Shown piece after piece: positions 43,460 through 51,035 of a stretch of 64,000 nt of DNA. The notes beneath the pieces were generated by a model, which worked only from the letters and a program-made list of their open reading frames with translations, did not search any database and was not told the DNA's origin. The stretch is from Caldovatus sediminis (GTDB lineage: Bacteria; Pseudomonadota; Alphaproteobacteria; Acetobacterales; Acetobacteraceae), in contig NZ_BMKS01000002.1 in assembly GCF_014644455.1 (NCBI RefSeq), positions 186,001 to 250,000 of the forward strand, in the 5' to 3' direction. Both the position numbers and the translations under genes were made by a program. How positions within the stretch are numbered: the stretch's first letter is position 1; each line of letters begins with the position of its first letter.

Positions 43460-44737
43460 TTGATCCCGCCCCGTCCGGCGGCGCTGTCCGCTGCGCCGCA
43501 CGCCTCCGCTTCCCCGCTCCGCTCGCCGAGCCTGCCGGTCGCGGTCGCGCTGGCCGCCGCGCCCGTGGCGGTCCTGCTGCAGTCCAAGGCGATGGCGCCG
43601 CTCGCCCTCGTGGCGATGGCGCTTGCCGTGCTCGTCCACCGGCGCGTCCATGGCGCCTGGCCCTGGCCGCGCGCGGCCGCGGCCTGGCTGGCGGTGGCGC
43701 TCGGGCTCTGGGGCATGGAAAGCGCGGCCTGGTCCGTCGTGCCGGGGCGCAGCCTCGGCGCCGGCGCAGCCCTCGCCGGCGCGGCCCTGCTCGGCGGCGC
43801 GGCGGCGCGGGCGGTGGCGGAGGACACGGCGGAGGCGCGGGCGCGGCTGGCCCGCTGGCTCGCCGCCGGCCTGGCCCTCGGCCTCGCCGCCGCGCTGTTC
43901 GACCACCTGAGCGGCAGCGCCCTGCGCGCGGCGGTGCGCGGGCTGCGCGAGGCGCCTGCGGCGCTCGCCTTCGGCCTCAAGCCCGCCGCGGCGGTGATGG
44001 CGATGCTGCTGCCGCTCGCCCTCGCCGCGCCCTGGCCCGGCTGGGCGCGCGGCGCCCTGCTCGCGGCCGGCATCGCGGTCGTCCTGACGCTTCCCGGCGA
44101 GTCGGCGAAGCTCGCCGCGCTCGCCGGGCTGGCGGTCGCCGGCGCGGCCTGGGTCGCGCCGCGCGCGGTGCCGCGGCTGCTCGGCGCGGTGCTGGCGGCG
44201 CTCATCCTGCTCGGCCCGGCCCTTCTCGCGCCGGCCCTGGAGGCCGCCGCGCCGCGCCTCGCCGCCACCCTGCCGCATTCGGCCGCGCACCGGCTGGCGA
44301 TCTGGGACTTCGCCCTGGCGCGGATCGCCGAGCGTCCGCTCCTCGGCTGGGGCATGGAGGCGAGCCGCGCGATCCCCGGCGGCGGGGAGGGACCGACCGA
44401 GGAGACCCTCGCCCGCCTCGGCCTCACCGCCCCCGCGCAGCGCGCCTTCCTGCTCGCGCCCGGCGCGGCGGAGCTGATGCCGCTCCACCCGCACAGCGGC
44501 GCCCTGCAGGTCCGGCTGGAACTCGGCGTGCCGGGGGCGCTGCTGGCGGCGGCGCTGGCGCTGCTGCTCGGCCGCGCCGCGGCGCGCCGCGCGCCGCATC
44601 CGCCGGCCGCCGCGGGGGCGCTCGCCGCGGCGGCGGTCTCGGCGCTGCTGAGCTTCGGCGCCTGGCAGGCCTGGTGGTATGCGGCGCTGCTGCTGGTGGC
44701 GGCGGGGGCGGCGGGGCTGCCGTCGCGGGCGCGCTGA
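43460..44737 (+). CDS. O-antigen ligase/polymerase-like membrane protein
   Basis: The 425-aa very hydrophobic protein has about ten to twelve membrane helices and a Wzy_C/O-antigen-ligase-type loop near the C-terminal third: AAHRLAIWDFALARIAERPLLGWGMEASRAIPG and MPLHPHSGALQVRLELGVPGA, with the typical Arg and His. It could ligate or polymerise a surface polysaccharide in the periplasm. The likely start is TTG 43460; it overlaps the stop of a 6-codon reading frame that begins at ATG 43443 after a purine-rich stretch. No other polysaccharide gene is adjacent. A dispersed repeat follows its stop by 22 bp. Confidence 0.83.
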   Translation: MIPPRPAALSAAPHASASPLRSPSLPVAVALAAAPVAVLLQSKAMAPLALVAMALAVLVHRRVHGAWPWPRAAAAWLAVALGLWGMESAAWSVVPGRSLGAGAALAGAALLGGAAARAVAEDTAEARARLARWLAAGLALGLAAALFDHLSGSALRAAVRGLREAPAALAFGLKPAAAVMAMLLPLALAAPWPGWARGALLAAGIAVVLTLPGESAKLAALAGLAVAGAAWVAPRAVPRLLGAVLAALILLGPALLAPALEAAAPRLAATLPHSAAHRLAIWDFALARIAERPLLGWGMEASRAIPGGGEGPTEETLARLGLTAPAQRAFLLAPGAAELMPLHPHSGALQVRLELGVPGALLAAALALLLGRAAARRAPHPPAAAGALAAAAVSALLSFGAWQAWWYAALLLVAAGAAGLPSRAR

Positions 44738-44759
44738 ACGCGACGCGGCCGGCCCGCGC

Positions 44760-44864
44760 GAGAGCCGTCTTCGCTCGGCCGTGCCCGCTGCGACGGCTCT
44801 CGCTCGTGGTCCGTCGAGCCGATTCACGCTCCCGGCCGTTCCCGGCCGTCCGCGATCGGCTCTA
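44760..44864 (+). repeat. Dispersed two-hairpin repeat, copy C
   Basis: Third copy, between convergent genes. Its 5' hairpin is the most perfect: GAGAGCCGTC (44760-44769) pairs with GACGGCTCTC (44792-44801). The 3' hairpin pairs GAGCCGAT (44816-44823) with ATCGGCTC (44855-44862) and holds the inner stem GGCCG-TTCC-CGGCC (44834-44847). Its right end gives the TAG stop (44864-44862) of the polyprenyl diphosphate synthase gene on the minus strand. Confidence 0.92.
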
Positions 44865-45908
44865 CCGCGCCCGGTCCACGCAGAAGCGCACGATCCCGGC
44901 CAGCGCCCGCCGCTCCGCCCCGTCGGCGAAGCCCTCGAGCGCGGCCAGCGCCGCGGCGCCGTACTCGCGCGCCCGCGCCAGGGTGTCGCGCAGCGCGCCG
45001 TGGCGCTCGATCAGCGCCTGCGCGTGGGCGAGGTCGCCCTCGCGCTGCTCGCGCTCCTCCAGCGCGCGCCGCCAGAAGGCGCGCTCCTCCTCGCCGCCGC
45101 GGGCGAAGGCGAGCAGCACGGGGAGCGTGATCTTGCCCTCGCGGAAGTCGTCGCCGACCGTCTTGCCGAGCGCCGCCTGCTCGGCGGCGTAGTCCAGCGC
45201 GTCGTCCACGAGCTGGAAGGCCATGCCGAGGTTGCGGCCGTAGGCGCGCAGCGCCTCCGCCTCCGCCGCCGGCCGGTCGGCGACCACGGCGCCGATCTCG
45301 GTGGCGGCGGCGAACAGCGCCGCGGTCTTGCCCTCGATCACCTCCAGGTACTGCGCCTCGGTCGTCGCCGTGTCGTTCTGGGTGACGAGCTGCAGCACCT
45401 CGCCCTGGGCGATCGTCGCCGCCGCCTCGGAGAGGATGGCGAGCACCCGCAGCGACCCGTCCGCGACCATGAGCTGGAAGGCGCGGGCGAACAGGAAGTC
45501 GCCGACCAGCACCGAGGGCTTGTTGCCGAACAGCGCGTTGGCGCTGGCCTGGCCGCGGCGCAGCGCGCTCTCGTCCACCACGTCGTCGTGCAGCAGGGTC
45601 GCGGTGTGGATGAACTCGACGCAGGCGGCGAGCGCCACGTGCCGCTCGCCCCGGTAGCCGCACATCCGCGCCGCGGCGAGGGTGAGCAGCGGCCGCAGCC
45701 GCTTGCCCCCGGCCGCGACGATGTGGGCGGCGAGCTGCGGGATCAGCGCCACCGGGCTCTGCATCCGCTCGACGATCAGGCGGTTGCAGGCCTCCAGATC
45801 CGCGCGCACCAGCGCCGTCAGCGCGGCGAGCGCGTCCTCGCCGCGGCTGGCGGGGGCGTCCTGCGGCCCGATCGCGGCGGACGCGGCGGCTGCGGCGGCG
45901 GCTCTCAC
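44862..45908 (-). CDS. ispB: Polyprenyl (octaprenyl-type) diphosphate synthase
   Basis: The 348-aa trans-prenyltransferase makes the long isoprenoid tail of ubiquinone. Both aspartate-rich motifs are present, LLHDDVVDES and QLVDDALDYAA, with GGKRLRPLLTLAAA, GDFLFARAFQLM and EGKTAALFAAATEIGA between them and GDDFREGKITLPVLLA after. A GTG at 45908 is the best start; the frame is open further but runs into the divergent DUF2007 gene region. Tail length cannot be fixed by eye. The stop codon lies in a dispersed repeat. Confidence 0.93.
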   Translation of the reverse strand: MRAAAAAAASAAIGPQDAPASRGEDALAALTALVRADLEACNRLIVERMQSPVALIPQLAAHIVAAGGKRLRPLLTLAAARMCGYRGERHVALAACVEFIHTATLLHDDVVDESALRRGQASANALFGNKPSVLVGDFLFARAFQLMVADGSLRVLAILSEAAATIAQGEVLQLVTQNDTATTEAQYLEVIEGKTAALFAAATEIGAVVADRPAAEAEALRAYGRNLGMAFQLVDDALDYAAEQAALGKTVGDDFREGKITLPVLLAFARGGEEERAFWRRALEEREQREGDLAHAQALIERHGALRDTLARAREYGAAALAALEGFADGAERRALAGIVRFCVDRAR

Positions 45909-45983
45909 TCGGCTTGACCTCGGCGCGGGGGCGGCACCATAACGGCCGGCCCGGCGGGCGGCAAGAACAGGGAAATCAAAGGC

Positions 45984-46223
45984 TTGGCAGACGAGGGCCT
46001 TCGTGTCGTCGCGGTCACCGGCGATCCGGTCCGCCTCTCCTTCCTCGCCGCCCTGCTGCGCGACGCCGGCCTCGGCTGCGTCGTCCTCGACGCGCACATC
46101 GCGGCGGTCGAGGGCGGCATCGGCGCCTTCCCGCGCCGCCTCGCGGTCGCCGCGCGGGACGAGGCGGCGGCGCTCGCCGTGCTGCGCGAGGCGGGCGAGC
46201 TGCCGCCCACCGCCGCGCGATGA
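45984..46223 (+). CDS. DUF2007 domain protein
   Basis: The 79-aa protein matches the DUF2007 family (putative signal-transducing protein): VAVTGDPVRLSFLAALLRDAGLGCVVLD followed by RRLAVAARDEAAALAVLREAGEL. The start is a TTG at 45984; no ATG or GTG fits. It is divergent from ispB and overlaps the next gene (ATGA), an arrangement seen in other alphaproteobacteria. The role is unknown. Confidence 0.83.
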   Translation: MADEGLRVVAVTGDPVRLSFLAALLRDAGLGCVVLDAHIAAVEGGIGAFPRRLAVAARDEAAALAVLREAGELPPTAAR

Positions 46224-47014
46224 CCGGCCGCGGCGGGGCCGGCGGCGCCCGGGCCGGTGCCGCGCTCGCGGCGGCGGAGCCGCTGCTCGGCGGGCGGGTC
46301 CGCCTGCGCCAGCCCGCGCGCGGCAGCGGCGGCTTCCGCGCCGCGATCGACCCCGTCCTGCTCGCCGCCGCGGTGCCCGCCCGGCCGGGCGATCGCGTGC
46401 TCGAGGCCGGCTGCGGCAGCGGCGCCGGATTCCTCTGCCTCGCCGCCCGCGTGCCGGGGCTTGCCATCCTCGCCGTCGAGCGCGACCCGGCGCTCGCCGC
46501 CCTGGCGCGCGAGAACGCCGCGGCGGCCGGGCTCGCCGCGCAGGTCGAGGTGGTGGCGGGCGACGTCGCCGATCCGGCGCTCGCCCGCCGTCTCGGCCCC
46601 TTCGACCATGCCTTCGCCAACCCGCCCTTCTGGCCGGCCGGGACGCCGCCGCCCGCCGCCGCCCGCCAGGCGGCGACGCACGAGGCCGGGGCCACCCTCG
46701 ACGATTGGGCGCGCTTCCTCGCCGCCGCGCTGCGGCCGCGCCGCGGCACGGCGAGCCTCATCCTCCCCGCCGCGCGGTTCGACGCCGGCGCCGCGGCGCT
46801 GCGCGCGGCCGGCTGCGGCGCGGTCGCGCTGCTGCCGCTCTGGCCCCGCGCCGGGATGCCGGCGAAGCGCGTGCTGCTGCAGGCGGTGCGCGGCGGCCGC
46901 GGCCCCGCGCGGGTCCTGCCCGGCCTGGTGCTGCACCAAGCGCCGCCGGGCCGCGGCTACACCGCCGCCGCCGAAGCGGTGCTGCGCGACGCCGCCCCTC
47001 TGGATTTCGATTGA
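46220..47014 (+). CDS. TrmN6-like N6-adenine methyltransferase
   Basis: The 264-aa SAM-dependent methyltransferase shows the SAM motif VLEAGCGSGAGFLCLAAR, the acidic loop VERDPALAALARENA and the amino-methylating motif ANPPFW (NPPF), as in TrmN6 acting on A37 of tRNA-Val or HemK-like enzymes. The N-terminal LLGGRVRLRQPARGSGGFRAAID is typical of the TrmN6 group. The ATG at 46220 overlaps the DUF2007 stop. It ends before a bidirectional-looking hairpin that acts as a terminator for the opposite strand. Confidence 0.85.
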   Translation: MTGRGGAGGARAGAALAAAEPLLGGRVRLRQPARGSGGFRAAIDPVLLAAAVPARPGDRVLEAGCGSGAGFLCLAARVPGLAILAVERDPALAALARENAAAAGLAAQVEVVAGDVADPALARRLGPFDHAFANPPFWPAGTPPPAAARQAATHEAGATLDDWARFLAAALRPRRGTASLILPAARFDAGAAALRAAGCGAVALLPLWPRAGMPAKRVLLQAVRGGRGPARVLPGLVLHQAPPGRGYTAAAEAVLRDAAPLDFD

Positions 47015-47044
47015 TAAACGAAAACGGCCACCCGCCAGGTGGCC
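47015..47044 (-). terminator. Intrinsic terminator for the gene at 47092-47388
   Basis: A perfect 7-bp stem (GGCCACC 47026-47032 with GGTGGCC 47038-47044, 5-nt loop) is followed on the minus strand by GTTTTCGTTTATC. It lies 48 bp after the stop of the minus-strand gene and 11 bp after the plus-strand methyltransferase stop. Confidence 0.7.
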
Positions 47045-47091
47045 CGCCGACCTCCGACCTGCCGGACCGCGCGGCCCGGCGATGTCGCCCG

Positions 47092-47388
47092 CTACTGGTC
47101 CTTCGCCTCCGGATGGCGCAGCAGCCAGAGCCGCTCATGCGCCGCGACCAGGCTTTCCATGTTCTTCCGCCGGTTCAGGTCCGGCGAGACCGGCCGGCGG
47201 GTGAGCATCATCTCGAGGATGCGCAGCAGCTCCTCCGCGACCTCGAAATCGCCCTGGTCGCACGCGTGGTGGAAGGCGATCAGGATCTTGTCCGACAACC
47301 GACGCGTGTAGCGCGGCGGAGAACTCGCCCCTGCCCTGGCGGTGTCGCGTAGGTCGCCCGGGTCCTGACCGTGCTCGTCATTGGCCAT
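47092..47388 (-). CDS. Small conserved alphaproteobacterial protein of unknown function
   Basis: The 98-aa protein starts at ATG 47388 (ANDEHGQDPGDLRD); the frame is open 18 codons further but that part is low-complexity. A basic, possibly disordered N-terminus (ASSPPRYTRRLSDK) leads into two amphipathic helices (KILIAFHHACDQGDFEVAEELLRILEMML split over about 45-73) and a second helical stretch (RRKNMESLVAAHERLWLLRH). I recognise the sequence type from Rhodospirillales genomes, where it is annotated as hypothetical, but know no function. It has its own intrinsic terminator, so it is a separate transcription unit. Confidence 0.8.
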   Translation of the reverse strand: MANDEHGQDPGDLRDTARAGASSPPRYTRRLSDKILIAFHHACDQGDFEVAEELLRILEMMLTRRPVSPDLNRRKNMESLVAAHERLWLLRHPEAKDQ

Positions 47389-47494
47389 TTTCTGCCCCCC
47401 CTGCGCCGCTTCCCTAGCCCCCGGGCCGGCGGCGCGTCCCATGCAACGGGACGGAACAATAACCTAGCGACGGGTTTGCCGATACCCGGTGAAT

Positions 47495-48169
47495 TCACGA
47501 TCCGCTGAGCTGCGCGCGGGTGGCGGCGGCCAGCGCCTCCGGCGCGGTGCCGGGCCGGAACAGGTTGCGGACCCTGCCATCGGGCCCGACCAGGTAGATG
47601 AAGCTGGAGTGGTCCATCAGGTAGTCGGTGTGGTCGGCGGAGCGGGCGCGGGCGAAATAGACGCGGTAGCGCCGGGCCGCCTCCGCCACCTGCTCGGGGC
47701 TGCCGGTCAGGCCGACCATGCGCGGATGGAAGCGCGAGACGTAGTCCGCCAGCGCCTCCGGCGTGTCGCGCTCGGGGTCGATGGTGACGAAGACCGGGGT
47801 CACCCGCTCGCCCTCGGGGCCCAGCATGTCCACCGCATCGGCGATCACGCCGAGCTCGGTCGGGCAGACGTCGGGGCAGAAAGTGTAGCCGAAGTAGACG
47901 AGAAGCCAGCGCCCCGCGAAGTCCTCGTGCGAGACGGGGCGGCCCGAATGATCGATCAGGCGGAACGGGCCGCCGAGCGCCAGGCCCTGCGGCAACTGCA
48001 CCCCGCCGGCGGCGGGCACGGGCATCTCGGCGCCGAACAGGCCGGCAAGGCGCCGCAGGAAGGCGTCGCCCGGCGACTCGCCGGGGCCGCGCCCGAACCA
48101 GGCGAGCGCCCAGAGGCCGGCGAGCAGGACCAGGAGCGAGAGCGAAAGGAACCGGATGGTGCGGAGCAT
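47495..48169 (-). CDS. SCO1/SenC-family copper chaperone
   Basis: The 224-aa membrane-anchored thioredoxin-fold protein delivers copper to the CuA site of cytochrome c oxidase or controls its redox state. An N-terminal anchor helix (about 5-25) precedes the domain with GYTFCPDVCPTE (C98 and C102) and the later copper-binding His in YLMDHSSFIYLVGPDG. Length and motifs are normal. It is on the same strand as nrdB upstream but 243 bp away, with nothing recognisable between. No cytochrome oxidase genes are in the window. Confidence 0.94.
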   Translation of the reverse strand: MLRTIRFLSLSLLVLLAGLWALAWFGRGPGESPGDAFLRRLAGLFGAEMPVPAAGGVQLPQGLALGGPFRLIDHSGRPVSHEDFAGRWLLVYFGYTFCPDVCPTELGVIADAVDMLGPEGERVTPVFVTIDPERDTPEALADYVSRFHPRMVGLTGSPEQVAEAARRYRVYFARARSADHTDYLMDHSSFIYLVGPDGRVRNLFRPGTAPEALAAATRAQLSGS

Positions 48170-48412
48170 GCGCGGCCTGTCGCGAAGCGGGGCCCGGCCC
48201 GTCCTTCGTCGCGCGGCGAAGCCGGCCCGTCCGCCCCTGCCCGCTGCCTCGCTGCGGGCGGGGTCCCGGCGCCGGTCTCCTGCCGCGTCCCGGAACGGGC
48301 CTCGGGCGGAGCGGTTGCGGAACGTCGTCGCGGCCTAGATAGGCATCCCGGCGCGCCTCGGCCAGCGCCGCGCCGCGCCGCCCGCGGCGGCCATGCGCCC
48401 GCCGCCTGCGCG

Positions 48413-49477
48413 TCAGTGCCGGGCGGGAAGCACCGGCCCCTCCGGCTGCAGCGAGGGGAAGGCCGTGTCGGCGAAGGCCTCCTCCCAGGTGCCGGTGGTG
48501 CTGGCCTTGGAGTATTCCGTCGCCCGGTTCTCGAAGAAGTTGGTGTGCTCGATCGCGTTCAGCATCTCGTCGAGCCAGGGCAGCGGGTTCTTCTCGATGT
48601 GGTAGAGCGGCGGCAGGCCGAGCTGCTGCAGGCGGCGGTCGGCGATGTAGCGGATGTAGCGCTTGGTCTGCGGCGCATCGAGCCCCTGCACGCCGCCGAG
48701 CTCGAAGGCGAGGTCTATGAAGGCGTCCTCGTGGTCCACGATGGTGGCGCAGATCAGCGCGATGTCGCGCCGCAGCTCCTCCGTCCAGATCTCCGGGTTC
48801 TCCTGGATGAAGGTGCGGAACAGGCGGATGATGGAGAGGCAGTGCAGCGTCTCGTCCCGCACCGACCAGGAGATGATCTGCCCCATCCCCTTCATCTTGT
48901 TGAAGCGCGGGAAGTTCATCAGGATGGCGAAGGAGGCGAAGAGCTGCAGCCCCTCGGTGAAGGCGCCGAAGGCGGCGAGGGTCTTGGCGATCTCGGTCCG
49001 GTTCTCGACCGAGAAGCCCTGCATGTAGTCGTACTTGTCCTTCATCTCCTTGTAGCGGAGGAAGGCGGCGTATTCGACCTCCGGCATGCCGACGGTGTCG
49101 AGCAGGTGGCTGTAGGCGGCGATGTGCACCGTCTCGATGTTGGAGAAGGCGCTGAGCATCATCAGCACCTCGGTCGGCTTGAACACCTGCGCGTAGTGGC
49201 GCATGTAGCAGTTGTTCACCTCGACGTCCGCCTGGGTGAAGAAGCGGAAGATCTGGGTGAGCAGGTTGCGCTCGGCGGGCGTCAGGTTGCGCTGCCAGTC
49301 CTTCACGTCGTCGGCGAGCGGCACCTCCTCCGGCAGCCAGTGGATGCGCTGCTGGGTGAGCCAGGCGTCGTAGGCCCAGGGATAGCGGAACGGCTTGTAG
49401 ACCGGGTTGGCGGTGAGCAGGTCGAAGCGGACCGGATGCTCGTCCGGCGAGGGGGCGGCGGTGGCGGGACGGCTCAT
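48413..49477 (-). CDS. nrdB: Ribonucleotide reductase small subunit, class Ia
   Basis: The 354-aa R2 subunit carries the di-iron centre and tyrosyl radical. ETVHIAAYSHLLD keeps the E-x2-H-x3-Y arrangement with the radical tyrosine, and EGLQLFASFAILMNF and SWSVRDETLHCLSIIRLF hold the remaining iron ligands. It pairs with nrdA at 51036-52892 on the same strand, but a tctC gene and a 508-bp spacer lie between the two. The start is ATG 49477. Confidence 0.96.
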   Translation of the reverse strand: MSRPATAAPSPDEHPVRFDLLTANPVYKPFRYPWAYDAWLTQQRIHWLPEEVPLADDVKDWQRNLTPAERNLLTQIFRFFTQADVEVNNCYMRHYAQVFKPTEVLMMLSAFSNIETVHIAAYSHLLDTVGMPEVEYAAFLRYKEMKDKYDYMQGFSVENRTEIAKTLAAFGAFTEGLQLFASFAILMNFPRFNKMKGMGQIISWSVRDETLHCLSIIRLFRTFIQENPEIWTEELRRDIALICATIVDHEDAFIDLAFELGGVQGLDAPQTKRYIRYIADRRLQQLGLPPLYHIEKNPLPWLDEMLNAIEHTNFFENRATEYSKASTTGTWEEAFADTAFPSLQPEGPVLPARH

Positions 49478-49558
49478 GCGGCGATCCTTCGCTGCGGCGG
49501 GCGTGCGGGCGGGCGATGCCGGCCCGGGCGCGTCTCCGCCCGGGCCCGGCGGCGGTCG

Positions 49559-50527
49559 CTACTCGATCCGGATGCCGGCGGCGCGCGCCACCTCGGCGTT
49601 CGCCTCGAGCTCGCGGCGGATGCGGGCGGCGAACTCCTCCGGGCCCTCGCCCTCGATCACGCCGCCGGTCTCGACGATGCGCCGGGCGATCGCCGGATCG
49701 CGCAGCAGGCCCTGCACGTCGCGCGCGATCCGCTCCACGAGCGGCCGCGGCAGGCGGGCGGGGCCGATGAAGCCGTACCAGGGGCTGGTGTCGGGGATGC
49801 CCAGGCCCTCCTCGTCGAGCGTCGGCACGTTCGGCAGGACCTCGACGCGGCGCGGGGCGGCGATGGCGATGGGGCGCAGCTTGCCGTCGCGCGCGAGCGC
49901 GATCGCGCCGGACAGGGTGCTGAAGGTCGCGGGCACCTGCCCGGCGACCACGTCCTGCAGGGCCGGCGGCGCGCCGCGGTAGGCGACGTGGGTGAGCTCG
50001 ATGCCGGCCTTGCGGCGGAACATCTCCAGCGCGAAGTGGCCCGACGAGCCGTTGCCGGAGGAGGCGAAGGCCATCCCCGGCTGGCGCTTCGCCGCCTCCA
50101 CCAGCTCGCGCGCGCTGCGGTAGGGCAGGTTCGGGTTGACGAACAGCACGGTGGGCGAGCTGTACATCAGCACGATCGGCGTGAAGTCGTTGATCGTGTC
50201 GTAGGGCAGGCGCGCGTAGACCGCGGCGTTGCTCGAGTGGGTGCTGGCGGAGAGGAACAGCGTGTAGCCGTCCGGCGCGGACTTGGCGACCGCCTCGCTG
50301 GCGATGATCTGGCTCGCGCCGGCGCGGTTCTCGATGACGAGCGGCTGGCCCCAGAGGCGCTGCAGCGGGTCCTGCAGCAGCCGGCCGACGAAGTCGGTGG
50401 GCCCGCCCGCCGGGTAGCCGATGATCACGCGGATCGGGCGGCTGGGCCAGTTGTCCTGCGCGCGTGCGGCGACCGGCGCGAGCCCGGCGGCAAGGGGGGC
50501 GGCGAGTGCGGTGCGGCGTGCGATCAT
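49559..50527 (-). CDS. TctC-type tripartite tricarboxylate receptor
   Basis: The 322-aa periplasmic solute-binding protein (Bug family) has a signal peptide (1-23, cleavage after ARA) and the family marks WPSRPIRVIIGYPAGGPTDFVGR, VIENRAGASQIIASEAVAKSAPDG, AYRGAPPALQDVVAGQV and VPTLDEEGL. No tctA or tctB is adjacent; the only full set is at 58201-61290, whose permease it might share. Such orphan receptors are abundant in Acetobacteraceae. Its position between nrdA and nrdB is unusual. The ligand is unknown. Confidence 0.93.
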   Translation of the reverse strand: MIARRTALAAPLAAGLAPVAARAQDNWPSRPIRVIIGYPAGGPTDFVGRLLQDPLQRLWGQPLVIENRAGASQIIASEAVAKSAPDGYTLFLSASTHSSNAAVYARLPYDTINDFTPIVLMYSSPTVLFVNPNLPYRSARELVEAAKRQPGMAFASSGNGSSGHFALEMFRRKAGIELTHVAYRGAPPALQDVVAGQVPATFSTLSGAIALARDGKLRPIAIAAPRRVEVLPNVPTLDEEGLGIPDTSPWYGFIGPARLPRPLVERIARDVQGLLRDPAIARRIVETGGVIEGEGPEEFAARIRRELEANAEVARAAGIRIE

Positions 50528-51035
50528 GCGGTTCCTCCAGTCCCCTTCGGGCGTCGGCGTGTGTGACGGCGGAGCGCGGTGTGCCAGGACCAGAGGCGAG
50601 TCGCCAGACCCTGGCCGCCCGCCGGATCATGCCTCGTTACCTTGCAAGGATTAGCCATTTGTTTGGGCGACCGCGGCGCTCGGAGATGGCGGAAGCTGGC
50701 GCTTGCGCGGTCAGCGCCGCGGCGGCGCGACCACGCGGTCGGTGACGGCGATGGCCGCCACGCCGGGTGCCGTGCGCGCGGGCGAACCTCCTTCGAGGCG
50801 GAAGATCAGCCGCAGGGGAGGACGATCCCGGCCGCTTCCGGGAGAGTCCCGCCCGACATCGGGCGCGGTACGCCCAGCCGCTCGCGATCAGACGCGAAAC
50901 GCCCTCGCACGTCCGGCCGCGGCGGTCCCGATGGGTGAAGCTTCGGTTCAGCTCCATCGCCATTTCCGTTGACGCCACGAATCCGCAGGCGCGGACAACC
51001 GCGGCGATCCGCGCGGCGCCGTCCTTGGCGTGCCC
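50528..51035. other. Gene-free 508-bp spacer between nrdA and tctC
   Basis: I see no supported gene. A tight hairpin CGCCCG-ACAT-CGGGCG is at 50850-50865. A moderately AT-rich patch near 50635-50660 (minus strand CAAATGGCTAATCCTTGC) may mark the promoter of the tctC gene. The length suggests that tctC arrived with its own control region. Confidence 0.5.

Noticed and set aside
37640-44827. A minus-strand frame open for almost 2,400 codons
   Set aside because: High GC keeps antisense frames open. Only the last 525 codons (37640-39214) encode a recognisable protein; the rest is antisense to the aminotransferase and membrane-protein genes or in the wrong frame of the molybdoenzyme.
47280-50630. 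A 1,100-codon minus-strand frame across sco1, nrdB and tctC
   Set aside because: It is a shifted frame of those three genes with arginine-rich low-complexity sequence and no family resemblance.
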